The notes under the pieces were generated by a model that saw only the letters and a list, made by a program, of their open reading frames with translations, made no database searches and was not told where the DNA came from. A stretch of 64,000 nucleotides of DNA from DZBG01 sp049241565 (GTDB lineage: Bacteria > Bdellovibrionota > Bacteriovoracia > Bacteriovoracales > Bacteriovoracaceae), in contig JBMLQL010000016.1 of NCBI GenBank assembly GCA_049241565.1, positions 124,001 through 188,000 on the forward strand. Direction: 5' to 3'. Every line of letters begins with the position of its first letter. Within the stretch, counting starts at the first letter, position 1. Below are positions 52,887 through 61,560 of this stretch, piece by piece. Position numbers and translations under genes: made by a program.

Positions 52887-53417
52887 TTATTTTTTGTATT
52901 TTGACTGATAAAGATCAAATGATTCTTTAATAATCTTCAAAGCATCAGACTTTCCAAGAACACCTGTGATTTCTACTTTTTTCTTTTCCAACGTTTTATA
53001 CTGCTCAAGGAACACTCTCAGCTCATCCACTTGATACTGAGGAATATCTGTCAGCTCTTTCACATGTTTATACATTGGATCACCTTCTAAAACAGCGATG
53101 ATTTTATCATCAAGCTCGCCCTTATCGATCATCTTGATCACGCCGATAGGACGTGCTTTTACAAGTGAGAAAGGAAGAAGAGGCTCAGTACAGATCACAA
53201 AAATATCAAGAGGATCTTTATCGTCACAAAGAGATTGTGGAATAAAGCCATAGTTTGCAGGATAGAATGAAGGGCTAGAGAGAATACGATCAACACAAAG
53301 AAGACCAGTTTCTTTATCAAGTTCGTACTTCACTTTTGATTTCATCGAGATTTCAAGAATCGCGTTCACCACTTCTGGAGCTTCAGAACCAGCAGATAAA
53401 TCATGCCAAAGATGCAT
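52887..53417 (-). CDS. ppa: Inorganic pyrophosphatase (family I)
   Basis: 176 residues. KYELDKETGLLCVDR, SFYPANYGFIP and the metal motif CDDKDPLDIFV (D-x-D-P-x-D) are the family I signature. It hydrolyses pyrophosphate, pulling biosynthetic reactions forward. It is divergent from fur and followed by a strong terminator. Confidence 0.95.
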   Translation of the reverse strand: MHLWHDLSAGSEAPEVVNAILEISMKSKVKYELDKETGLLCVDRILSSPSFYPANYGFIPQSLCDDKDPLDIFVICTEPLLPFSLVKARPIGVIKMIDKGELDDKIIAVLEGDPMYKHVKELTDIPQYQVDELRVFLEQYKTLEKKKVEITGVLGKSDALKIIKESFDLYQSKYKK

Positions 53418-53519
53418 TGTAATTTCCTTTTGTGACTTAAAAAAACAGACCCTTAACTAAGTATGCTAGGACCCACATCTTTTCAATAGTATTCTGGCCT
53501 GCCGCACCTCCCCATTTAC

Positions 53520-53548
53520 TTGCAAATGCGAATGAGTCGCATTATATT
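53520..53548 (+). promoter_or_regulatory. fur promoter, leaderless type
   Basis: TTGCAA (53520-53525), 17-bp spacer, TATATT (53543-53548). The -10 ends 7 bases before the fur ATG (53555) and there is no Shine-Dalgarno sequence. Confidence 0.65.
53525..53543. promoter_or_regulatory. Fur-box-like operator over the fur promoter
   Basis: AATGCGA-ATGAG-TCGCATT is a 19-bp inverted repeat with perfect 7-bp arms, close to the classical Fur box pattern (AATGAGAAT-like halves). It fills the whole -35/-10 spacer, so binding would block RNA polymerase. Autoregulation is inference. Confidence 0.65.
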
Positions 53549-53554
53549 CCGCCT

Positions 53555-53977
53555 ATGAAAAAAGACCATTCTCACTCCCCTTCAGACCTGCTTAAGGACA
53601 AGGGCCTTAAAATTACCAAAAATCGCCTTGAGGTTCTTGAGGTTATTGGACATTCAGAGTCTCCACTTTCAGCGGATGATATTTTTACCAAACTTCCAAA
53701 AAATAGTTGTGATCGCGCCACTCTTTTCCGAACACTTAAGCAGTTCACAGAAAATAATATTCTCGAGATGCTCGATTTCTCAGAAGGCTTTAGCCGCTAT
53801 GGAATGCACTGTGAAGATCATCATCATCACCATGTTATTTGTACTGAATGCAAAAAAATTGAAGCTGTTCCATTTTGCATTCCTAAAGAGTTTGAACTAA
53901 GCTTAAAGCGCCGCGGGTATACTAATATTCAACATAAAATGGAGTTCTTCGGACTCTGTGCTGATTGTCACGCTTAA
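53555..53977 (+). CDS. fur: Fur-family metal-responsive repressor
   Basis: 140 residues. Winged helix at 15-80 (KITKNRLEVLEVIG, DRATLFRTLKQFTE), then the dimer/metal domain with a His-rich EDHHHHHVIC stretch and two CxxC pairs (CTEC, CADC) that hold structural zinc. It could be Fur, Zur or PerR; the operator-like palindrome looks most like a Fur box. It lies 11 bp before the MscS gene and divergently from ppa. Confidence 0.85.
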   Translation: MKKDHSHSPSDLLKDKGLKITKNRLEVLEVIGHSESPLSADDIFTKLPKNSCDRATLFRTLKQFTENNILEMLDFSEGFSRYGMHCEDHHHHHVICTECKKIEAVPFCIPKEFELSLKRRGYTNIQHKMEFFGLCADCHA

Positions 53978-53988
53978 CGAGGTTTATC

Positions 53989-55035
53989 ATGGATATTTTA
54001 GGATTTCATATCGATAAGAATCTTCTTATCAGTTTTACTGTTGCTGCTTCTATTTTTGTTTTGATCATGATTATCAGACAATTTGTCCTCTCAAGACTCA
54101 GATTACTTGCTGCCAAAACAGAGAGCAAAATTGATGACTATATTGTCATTGCTCTTGAAAAAACGGGGACTCTTTTCCTACTTCTTATTACTCTCTACAT
54201 CAGCTTCTACCATATTAAATTCTCAGATGGTGTTGAACTTATTCTCGATCGGATGATGATCGTGATCCTTGCTGTTCAAATTGGGAAGCTCGGAAGCTCA
54301 GTACTCTCCACCATTATTGAAAATTATTTTAGACGTAAAAACCCAGATGAAATTGAAACTGAAAGGGCCACTATTGGCCTTCTTACTCTCACAGCAAGAG
54401 CTGTTTTCTTTGTCACCCTCTTCCTTTTTGTTCTTCACAATTTAGGCATCAATGTGACGGCCTTAGTTACTGGACTTGGTGTGGGGGGGATTGCCATCGC
54501 TCTTGCAGTTCAAAGTATCCTTGGAGATATGATCGGCTCAATGAGTATTATCATGGATAAGCCCTTTGTGGTCGGAGACTATATTGTTGTTGATAATCTT
54601 GAAGGGACAGTTGAAAATATTGGCCTTAAAACGACACGTCTTAGATCTCTCACTGGAGAGCAATTGATTCTTTCTAATGCTGATCTTCTCAGAAGCCGTA
54701 TCAAAAACTTAAAAAGAATGGAGAGACGTCGTATTAATGTGACTCTCGGTGTGACTTATGAGACGAGTCAAGAGCAGCTTGAGTCAATCCCTCAAACGAT
54801 TAAATTGATTGTTGAAGCAGAGCCAAAGGTTCAATTTGATCGCTGCTTCTTTCTTAACTACGGACCTTCATCTCTTGATTTTGAACTGGTTTATTGGATT
54901 CTTGCTCCTGAAGTTCTCACTGCAAGACAAGCTCAGCAGTCCATCAATTTAAAAATTTTTAAAGCGTTTAATGAGCAGGGCATTCAATTTGCTTACCCTA
55001 CTCAAACGCTTCATATGGTTCCTGCTAAAAGCTAA
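53989..55035 (+). CDS. MscS-family mechanosensitive channel
   Basis: 348 residues from the ATG at 53989, which has GAGG six bases upstream. Four to five hydrophobic segments are followed by the MscS pore helix (VTALVTGLGVGGIAIALAVQ) and the beta domain (DKPFVVGDYIVVDNLEGTVE, LSNADLLRSRIKNL). It should release osmolytes on hypo-osmotic shock. It follows fur closely, with the two probably co-transcribed. It converges with msrBA with an 11-bp overlap. Confidence 0.9.
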   Translation: MDILGFHIDKNLLISFTVAASIFVLIMIIRQFVLSRLRLLAAKTESKIDDYIVIALEKTGTLFLLLITLYISFYHIKFSDGVELILDRMMIVILAVQIGKLGSSVLSTIIENYFRRKNPDEIETERATIGLLTLTARAVFFVTLFLFVLHNLGINVTALVTGLGVGGIAIALAVQSILGDMIGSMSIIMDKPFVVGDYIVVDNLEGTVENIGLKTTRLRSLTGEQLILSNADLLRSRIKNLKRMERRRINVTLGVTYETSQEQLESIPQTIKLIVEAEPKVQFDRCFFLNYGPSSLDFELVYWILAPEVLTARQAQQSINLKIFKAFNEQGIQFAYPTQTLHMVPAKS

Positions 55036-56098
55036 TTTTTCTTGGAAAGTGACAAGTGTAGCCGTTAGGATTTTTCTCCAAATAATCTTGGTGATAATCC
55101 TCGGCCCGCCAAAATTCTTTAAAAGGCACCACTTGAGTTACTACTTTTCCGTCCCAGACCTTGGCCTTATCTACTCTATCGATCATTCTGATGGCAGCAT
55201 CATGCTGAGATTGAGAGCTGTAGAAAATAGCAGAACGATACTGAGAGCCAATATCATTTCCCTGACGATTTTCAGTGGTCGGATCATGCACCTTAAAAAA
55301 GGTCACTAGAATATCATCGTAAGAGATTTTGGCCGGATCAAAAAGGATCTGAACTGCTTCTGCATGCCCAGTAACTCCTGTTTTAACAGCTTTATAATCA
55401 GCATATTTCAGCTCTCCACCTGTATATCCCACTTGAGTGGCGACCACTCCTGGAATTTGTCTTAAAAGATCCTCCATGCCCCAAAAGCATCCACCGGCCA
55501 GAGTCGCGACTTCCCATTTTTTCTTCTCGGCAAATCTAAAAAGGTATTTCTCATAACCTTTGGCCACCAAATCTTTGAGCGGAATAAAATTCAGAGCAGC
55601 TGAATTCATGCAATACCTCTTTCCACCTTTATCAGCAGGACCATCATCAAAAACGTGCCCAAGATGAGAGTCGGCTTTTTTAGATCGGACTTCTGTTCGC
55701 GGATAAACAAGTTTAGTATCTGTTTTAAGTTGAAGGTTTTCAGAATCACTATCGATAGGGCGAGTAAAACTTGGCCACCCCGTTCCTGAATCATACTTGT
55801 CGAGAGAAATAAATAAAGGCTCTCCACTCACGACATCCACATAGATTCCATCTTCTTTATTGTCCCAATAGGCATTTTTAAAAGGGCGCTCTGTTCCCTC
55901 TTGTTGAGTACAAATATATTGCTCAGGGGTGAGCTTTTTCTTTAACTCTTCGGCCGATGGTTTAACGTATTTTTCTTCACTCATATATTTCTCCGTTGAA
56001 CTTGAGGATGACTCTACCATATCTGGTTTGCTCCTTTGACAGGAAACAAAAAAGATCGAAAAAACCATCAAAAGACTGAACATTTTTGTAAGTTTCAC
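55025..56098 (-). CDS. Exported MsrB-MsrA methionine sulfoxide reductase fusion lipoprotein
   Basis: 357 residues. A lipoprotein signal ends at Cys20 (FFVSC). The MsrB domain (about 55-185) has GTGWPSF, SHLGHVFDDGP and RYCMNS (Cys163); the MsrA domain (about 195-350) has GGCFWGMED (Cys204) and GYTGG. It repairs both S- and R-sulfoxides of oxidised methionine outside the cytoplasm. The B-A order is the reverse of the common A-B fusion. No thioredoxin domain is attached, so reductant must come from another protein. Confidence 0.93.
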   Translation of the reverse strand: MKLTKMFSLLMVFSIFFVSCQRSKPDMVESSSSSTEKYMSEEKYVKPSAEELKKKLTPEQYICTQQEGTERPFKNAYWDNKEDGIYVDVVSGEPLFISLDKYDSGTGWPSFTRPIDSDSENLQLKTDTKLVYPRTEVRSKKADSHLGHVFDDGPADKGGKRYCMNSAALNFIPLKDLVAKGYEKYLFRFAEKKKWEVATLAGGCFWGMEDLLRQIPGVVATQVGYTGGELKYADYKAVKTGVTGHAEAVQILFDPAKISYDDILVTFFKVHDPTTENRQGNDIGSQYRSAIFYSSQSQHDAAIRMIDRVDKAKVWDGKVVTQVVPFKEFWRAEDYHQDYLEKNPNGYTCHFPRKISF

Positions 56099-56263
56099 TG
56101 AATGCTCCTTGCATTAGATACACTACACCCTAAAACGTTTGAAATAACAGCTTTGTGACAGCCTTTTTTGCTTTGCAAAACCTCACCTTTCCATAGACAA
56201 GCCCCCCCTTTTCCCTCAAAATGGTACCACCTTCCTATCATTCACAAATTACTGGAGATTAAG

Positions 56264-57493
56264 ATGCAAAAAATTAAAGTTGCTAATCCTGTTGTAGAAC
56301 TTGACGGCGATGAAATGACTCGCATTATTTGGTCATTTATTAAGCAAAAACTCGTTCTTCCCTACCTTGATATCGATATCAAGTATTATGACCTTGGGAT
56401 GGAAAATCGTGATGCCACTGATGATAAAGTTACTGTAGAAGCTGCTGAGGCCATCAAGAAATATAATGTTGGTATTAAGTGCGCTACTATTACTCCAGAT
56501 GAGGCCCGTGTTAAAGAGTTCAATCTTAAGCAGATGTGGAAATCTCCAAACGGAACAATCAGAAATATCCTTGATGGAACTGTTTTCCGCGAACCTATCG
56601 TTTGTAAAAATATTCCTCGTCTTGTTCCTAACTGGACTGCACCTATCATGATCGGTCGTCACGCTTTTGGTGACCAATACCGTGCCACTGATACGGTAAT
56701 CAAAGGTAAAGGAACTTTAAAAATGAGTTTCACTGCTGAAGATGGAAAAGTCACTGAGTGGGAAGTTTATAATTTCAAAGGTGATGGTGTTGCTCTTTCT
56801 ATGTATAACACTGATGAGTCAATCAAAGGATTTGCTCACTCGTGTTTTAACATGGCCCTTGTGAAAGGATGGCCACTTTACCTTTCAACAAAAAATACGA
56901 TTCTTAAGAAGTATGACGGTCGTTTCAAAGATATCTTCAATGAGATCTATGAAAAAGATTACAAGAAGAAATTTGAAGCTAAAGGTATCGTTTACGAACA
57001 CCGTCTTATCGATGATATGGTAGCTTCTGCTCTTAAGTGGAATGGAAACTTTGTTTGGGCCTGTAAAAACTATGATGGTGATGTTCAATCAGATACTGTC
57101 GCGCAAGGCTTTGGTTCTCTTGGTCTTATGACTTCGGTTCTCATCACTCCAGATGGAAAAACAATGGAATCTGAAGCTGCTCACGGAACAGTGACTCGTC
57201 ACTTCCGTATGCACCAGCAAGGCAAACCAACATCAACAAACCCAATCGCTTCAATCTTTGCTTGGACTCGTGGTCTAGAGCACAGAGGTAAACTTGATTC
57301 AAACAAAGAGCTTATTAACTATGCTCAGACTTTAGAAAAAGTTTGTGTGGATGTCGTTGAAGCTGGAAAAATGACAAAAGATCTTGCGGTATGTATTTAC
57401 GGTGACAAAGTAACAGCTGATAAATACTTAAATACTGAAGATTTTCTTGAAGCCATCAATGTTGAGCTTCAAAAGAGACTAAATACAAAATAA
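56264..57493 (+). CDS. icd: NADP-dependent isocitrate dehydrogenase, eukaryotic-type
   Basis: 409 residues from the ATG at 56264 with GGAGATT upstream. VELDGDEMTRIIW, SPNGTIRNILDGTVFREPI and FGDQYRATD belong to the eukaryotic/mitochondrial-like (type II) IDH clade; EAAHGTVTRHFR is in the C-terminal half. It oxidises isocitrate to 2-oxoglutarate in the TCA cycle, feeding the E2/E3 complex encoded at 37585-40275. The frame upstream to 56168 has no start signal. A strong terminator follows. Confidence 0.95.
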   Translation: MQKIKVANPVVELDGDEMTRIIWSFIKQKLVLPYLDIDIKYYDLGMENRDATDDKVTVEAAEAIKKYNVGIKCATITPDEARVKEFNLKQMWKSPNGTIRNILDGTVFREPIVCKNIPRLVPNWTAPIMIGRHAFGDQYRATDTVIKGKGTLKMSFTAEDGKVTEWEVYNFKGDGVALSMYNTDESIKGFAHSCFNMALVKGWPLYLSTKNTILKKYDGRFKDIFNEIYEKDYKKKFEAKGIVYEHRLIDDMVASALKWNGNFVWACKNYDGDVQSDTVAQGFGSLGLMTSVLITPDGKTMESEAAHGTVTRHFRMHQQGKPTSTNPIASIFAWTRGLEHRGKLDSNKELINYAQTLEKVCVDVVEAGKMTKDLAVCIYGDKVTADKYLNTEDFLEAINVELQKRLNTK

Positions 57494-57515
57494 TTTCTCT
57501 CTAGACCATTTGTGG

Positions 57516-57548
57516 CCCTCTTAGTCTTAGGATTAAGAGGGTCTTTTT
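57516..57548 (+). terminator. Rho-independent terminator of icd
   Basis: Eleven-bp stem (57516-57526 with 57531-57541, one G-T pair), loop TTAG, followed by a T-run to 57548 that also contains the stop codon of the convergent gene. Confidence 0.88.
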
Positions 57549-57876
57549 ATAAAAGACGAATTATACGACGGATTTCTTGATCTTTAACCCCAGTAAGGTG
57601 AATATGAAGAACTCGGCTCTTAGGGCCGTCTGTGGTCTGAATACGTTGAATTTTGAGATTACGCTGTTTTTGAACTAGATCGAGCATAAATTTAAGTTCG
57701 TCATCACTGCCCTCGAAATGAAGAGCATGCACCTTATCCGTCAGAAAACGATAGAATAAATCAGCATCTTGATTAGTCAGAGGGATCACGGCTGTTCCTA
57801 GGCGCGGATTTGTGGCCTTGAGAACAGGTTTTTTCATCACACCATAGCGCTGAAGGAGTCTTTTAAATCCCACCAT
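57547..57876 (-). CDS. Hypothetical protein
   Basis: 109 residues, basic, alpha/beta, without signal peptide. It ends in an Arg/Ile-rich helix (KDQEIRRIIRLL). No family is recognised. A GAGGC lies before the ATG. It stands alone between icd and the ppx/gppA gene. Confidence 0.65.
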   Translation of the reverse strand: MVGFKRLLQRYGVMKKPVLKATNPRLGTAVIPLTNQDADLFYRFLTDKVHALHFEGSDDELKFMLDLVQKQRNLKIQRIQTTDGPKSRVLHIHLTGVKDQEIRRIIRLL

Positions 57877-57983
57877 AAAATGCCTCTATATATTCTTCAA
57901 TCTTAGGACAATCTTAATAGACCATGATAGTTCTTTTGACCACTCCTCCTGTAAACTTTACTGGAACTGGACAAGGATAAAAA

Positions 57984-58934
57984 TTGACCACATTTCTCTC
58001 TCGTGCCAAAAGTGCTGAACATATCGTCGCCATAGATTTAGGCTCAAACGCCATGAGGGCCATTATCGTCAAAAAAACCAGCGCCGGTCTTGAAGTAGTT
58101 AAAAACATCAGAGAGCCCCTCCGATTGGGTGAGGACGTCTTTGCTAAGGGTAAGATTTCTCAGGAAAAAATGCTTCTCACTGAAGAGGCCTTTATTAACC
58201 TCCTTCATTTATTCACTGAATACAATGTCAAAAATATTAGAACCATGGCCACTTCGGCCATGCGAGACGCCAAAAACGGAAAAGAGCTTCAGCGCCGTAT
58301 CCTTGAATCAACGGGGATTGAAATAGAAACTATTTCTGGCCATGAGGAAGCTGAGATTATTTGTGATGCTGTCAGATATCAGGTTCCTCTGAAGAAAAAA
58401 ACTGCTGTCCTCATGGACATAGGTGGAGGATCTACTGAGCTCACCATCCTTGTAGATGAAAAAATTATTGCTTCTCAAAGCTTTAATGTTGGTACGGTAA
58501 GACTTCTTCGTTACCACTCGGCAAGTGATCTTGATCTAAGAATTAATCTTCAATTACAAAAGATGGTTCGCTATCTCAAGGATCATATCAATCTAAAAAA
58601 GATTGATACTTTTATTGGAACGGGAGGGAATCTCAGACGAATTGGTAAAATTCGAAAGAAATTACTAGGCCGCGGGAGTACTGAAGTCTGTAGCTTTGAA
58701 GAAATTGATCATATGGCAGAAACGATTAGACGTATGTCTTTTATTGAAAGAGTGAGAGGTCTGGAGCTAGATCAAAACCGGGCCGATGTCATTCTTCCTG
58801 CCATTATGATTACTCATCATCTGATGAGAAAATTAGAAATGGAAAAAATCATCCTTCCCAAAGTTGGACTGAAGGAAGGGATTATTCTTTCTATGCTTGC
58901 GATCAAGCCCAAAAAATTTAAACTGAAAGATTAG
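57984..58934 (+). CDS. Ppx/GppA-family phosphatase
   Basis: 316 residues from a TTG start six bases after AAGGA. ASKHA signatures: AIDLGSNAMRAIIV, TSAMRDAKNG, MDIGGGSTELTI and GTGGNLRRIG. It is the short form without the extra C-terminal HD domain of E. coli Ppx. It may degrade polyphosphate or hydrolyse pppGpp. It converges with sixA and ppk, which supports a polyphosphate role. Confidence 0.9.
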   Translation: MTTFLSRAKSAEHIVAIDLGSNAMRAIIVKKTSAGLEVVKNIREPLRLGEDVFAKGKISQEKMLLTEEAFINLLHLFTEYNVKNIRTMATSAMRDAKNGKELQRRILESTGIEIETISGHEEAEIICDAVRYQVPLKKKTAVLMDIGGGSTELTILVDEKIIASQSFNVGTVRLLRYHSASDLDLRINLQLQKMVRYLKDHINLKKIDTFIGTGGNLRRIGKIRKKLLGRGSTEVCSFEEIDHMAETIRRMSFIERVRGLELDQNRADVILPAIMITHHLMRKLEMEKIILPKVGLKEGIILSMLAIKPKKFKLKD

Positions 58935-59425
58935 TCTTTGAGTTGGCGAAGAAATTTGGGAGAGATTAAAAGCTCTAATGAAAAGCCGTCCCACATTCCT
59001 CCTTCAAGAACACAGATTCCCCCCTTTTTTAATTTCATAAAATCATGCTCAGGATGAAGGGCGAGAAGGGCCGCAATAACTCGGGTGAGGTGGGGATCAT
59101 GCCCAATAAAAGCATAAACTCCGTCAGTGGGTAAAAAAGAGATATATTCTACTAAATGTCTTGGATCATCTAAAATATCAAGATCACTCATGAGTTCAAG
59201 GTCTGAAGTCTCATAATGTGAATAAACAATCTCAGCTGTTTGAACCGCTCGTGCCAAGGGGGAGGAAAAAATCACATCTATTTTTTTTAGGGATTTTTTA
59301 AATTCGATTAAAGTCTCATTTAAGCGCTCAATTCCCTCTTGAGTTAAGACTCGTTCAAAATCAGCTTCTTGATTAAAAGAAAAATGCCCTTCCGCTAAAC
59401 TGTGTCTAATAAAAATGATTTTCAT
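58931..59425 (-). CDS. sixA: SixA-type phosphohistidine phosphatase
   Basis: 164 residues. IFIRHSLAEG (His8, RHG-type motif) at the N-terminus, FSSPLARAVQTAEIV and FIGHDPHLTRVI define the histidine phosphatase fold of SixA, which removes phosphate from phospho-histidine proteins. Its ATG overlaps the ppk stop, so the two are coupled. Confidence 0.88.
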   Translation of the reverse strand: MKIIFIRHSLAEGHFSFNQEADFERVLTQEGIERLNETLIEFKKSLKKIDVIFSSPLARAVQTAEIVYSHYETSDLELMSDLDILDDPRHLVEYISFLPTDGVYAFIGHDPHLTRVIAALLALHPEHDFMKLKKGGICVLEGGMWDGFSLELLISPKFLRQLKD

Positions 59426-61554
59426 GAAAGAGTATTCTTTTCTCTATTAATAGTCGCCGTCATCATCATTTGATGAGTTCCACGTTCTTCTTCGCCTGCA
59501 GCGGGAGTCTTTTGAGTATAAGTTCCATCCGCATTCAGAACCCATGCCTGACGATTATCATTTAAAAGGATGGTGATAAAATCCCAAAGCTTCTCTTTTA
59601 GTTTTTTATCATAAATAGGTGCAATTAACTCTACACGGTTATGAAGATTTCGATGCATCCAATCGGCTGAACCAATATAATACTCTCCCTCACTTCCCTC
59701 TTCCTGTCCGTTGGCAAAATAGAAGACGCGAGAGTGTTCTAAGAATCTTCCAATAATAGAGAGCACCGTGATGTTCTCACTTAACCCTTTGACACCTGCT
59801 TTGAGACAGCAAAAGCCGCGAACGATGAGAATAATCTCCACTCCGGCCTGAGAAGCTTCATAGAGTGCTTCAGTAATCACTTCATCTTCCATCGAATTCA
59901 TCTTGGCAATGATTCGAGCAGGCTTGCCTGCTTTTTTATTTTTAATTTCTTGGTGGATTTTCGCTAAGAAGCTCGACTTCATATTAATAGGGGCCACTAA
60001 AAGATTTGAGTAATCTGTTTTAAGCGAGCTACCAGTTAAGTAATTAAAAACTTCAACGACTTCAGAACATATTTCTGGACGACAAGTGATAAGACCTAAA
60101 TCGGTATAGAGATTCGATGTTTGTGAATGATAATTCCCTGTCCCGATATGAGCGTATGAAAGAATTTCTCCATCAGACTCCTTACGGATCACAAGGGCCG
60201 TTTTTGTGTGGGTTTTGAGTCCTAAAACTCCATAAACCACATGAACTCCGGCATCCTCTAGCTTTTGGGCCCAAAAGATATTTCGTTGCTCATCAAATCT
60301 TGCCTTGAGCTCAATAAGACACACAACTTGTTTTCCCTTCTCAGCCGCACGAATAAGATTTTTAATAAAAGGAGAATTGTCTCCCGTACGGTAAAGGGTC
60401 ATTTTGATAGTCAAGACATGCGGATCCTCAGTGGCAGCTGCAATAAATCTCTCTACCGTTCCTGAGAAGCTTTCATAAGGATGGTGAACAAGCATGTCTC
60501 CCTGACGAATGAGATTAAACATATTTTTCTCATCACCAAGAAGTTTTGGAATAACAGGCGCCCAATGCTTAAATTTAAGTTCAGGAAGATCAAGATCAAC
60601 AACAGATTTTAAAATAGCATAATCAATCGGATATTCTTCAGTATAGACATCACCATCTGTAATTTCCAATGAGTCTTTTAAAAAGCTCAACATATTAGGA
60701 TCAAATTTCGAATGGATTTCAAGTCGCACACACTCGGCCAGACGACGCTCTTTAATCCCTTCCTCTACAAGAATCAAAAGATCCTGGGCCTCATCTTCAC
60801 GATGATCCACGTCTGCATTTCTTGTCACTCTGAAAGGAACAATCTGCTGAATATCCATTCCTGGATAAAGAAGGGCCAGATTATTTTTAACAATAGAGAT
60901 CGTTCTGACAAAACGCTGTTTTTTATCTCCTTCTTTAAGAGGAAGAAGAATAAGACCTGGGATTACTTCAGGAATTTTCACACGTGAGAAAAGAACCATA
61001 TCCGTTTGAGGATTTTTGAGAATCATCCCAAGTGAATATGAAAGATTTGAGATAAACGGGAACGGATGACCTGGGTCAACTGAGAGCGGAGTTAAAACCG
61101 GATAAATTCTTTTCTTAAAAATTTCATCACAATAAGCCTGATCTTCAGCGGAAAGTTCTTTGTATTTTAAGATGTGGATATCTTGAGTTGCAAGTTCAGC
61201 TACGATTTTTTGATAAATGCTATAGCGAGTGGCCTGGTCTTCGTGAATATGTTTACGAATAGCCGCTAATTGTTCAGTGGGTGAGAGCCCATCTACAGAG
61301 CGATGAGAATACCCTGAAAGTAATTGATGCTTTAAATAGCCCACACGCTTCATGACAAACTCATCAAGATTTGATGAGAAAATAATAAGGAAACGAACTC
61401 TCTCAAGCAGAGGGTTTCGAGCATCCTCGGCTTCAGCGAGAACTCTTCTATTAAATTGCAACCACGATAGGTCACGATTAATAAAATGATGGGGATCAAC
61501 GTTGAAATTAATTTTCTTCGGTTGTTTTGTGGTCCGTTTTGGACGTCTCATCAT
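59422..61554 (-). CDS. ppk: Polyphosphate kinase 1
   Basis: 710 residues. NRDLSWLQFNRRVLAEA start, VLTPLSVDPGHPFPFISNLS, active-site His in HIGTGNYHSQTSNLYTDLGL (about residue 476) and the second phospholipase-D-like domain GSADWMHRNLHNRVE. It reversibly makes polyphosphate from ATP. It is 7 bp downstream of nhaC and coupled to sixA. Confidence 0.97.
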   Translation of the reverse strand: MMRRPKRTTKQPKKINFNVDPHHFINRDLSWLQFNRRVLAEAEDARNPLLERVRFLIIFSSNLDEFVMKRVGYLKHQLLSGYSHRSVDGLSPTEQLAAIRKHIHEDQATRYSIYQKIVAELATQDIHILKYKELSAEDQAYCDEIFKKRIYPVLTPLSVDPGHPFPFISNLSYSLGMILKNPQTDMVLFSRVKIPEVIPGLILLPLKEGDKKQRFVRTISIVKNNLALLYPGMDIQQIVPFRVTRNADVDHREDEAQDLLILVEEGIKERRLAECVRLEIHSKFDPNMLSFLKDSLEITDGDVYTEEYPIDYAILKSVVDLDLPELKFKHWAPVIPKLLGDEKNMFNLIRQGDMLVHHPYESFSGTVERFIAAATEDPHVLTIKMTLYRTGDNSPFIKNLIRAAEKGKQVVCLIELKARFDEQRNIFWAQKLEDAGVHVVYGVLGLKTHTKTALVIRKESDGEILSYAHIGTGNYHSQTSNLYTDLGLITCRPEICSEVVEVFNYLTGSSLKTDYSNLLVAPINMKSSFLAKIHQEIKNKKAGKPARIIAKMNSMEDEVITEALYEASQAGVEIILIVRGFCCLKAGVKGLSENITVLSIIGRFLEHSRVFYFANGQEEGSEGEYYIGSADWMHRNLHNRVELIAPIYDKKLKEKLWDFITILLNDNRQAWVLNADGTYTQKTPAAGEEERGTHQMMMTATINREKNTLS

Positions 61555-61560
61555 AAAAAT

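Noticed and set aside
56333..56677. Antisense reading frames opposite icd (56333-56677, 56386-56649)
   Set aside because: They mirror the codon pattern of icd, have no start signals and no recognisable domains.
60712..60987. Plus-strand frame opposite ppk
   Set aside because: Lies in a conserved ppk segment; composition is that of a shadow frame.
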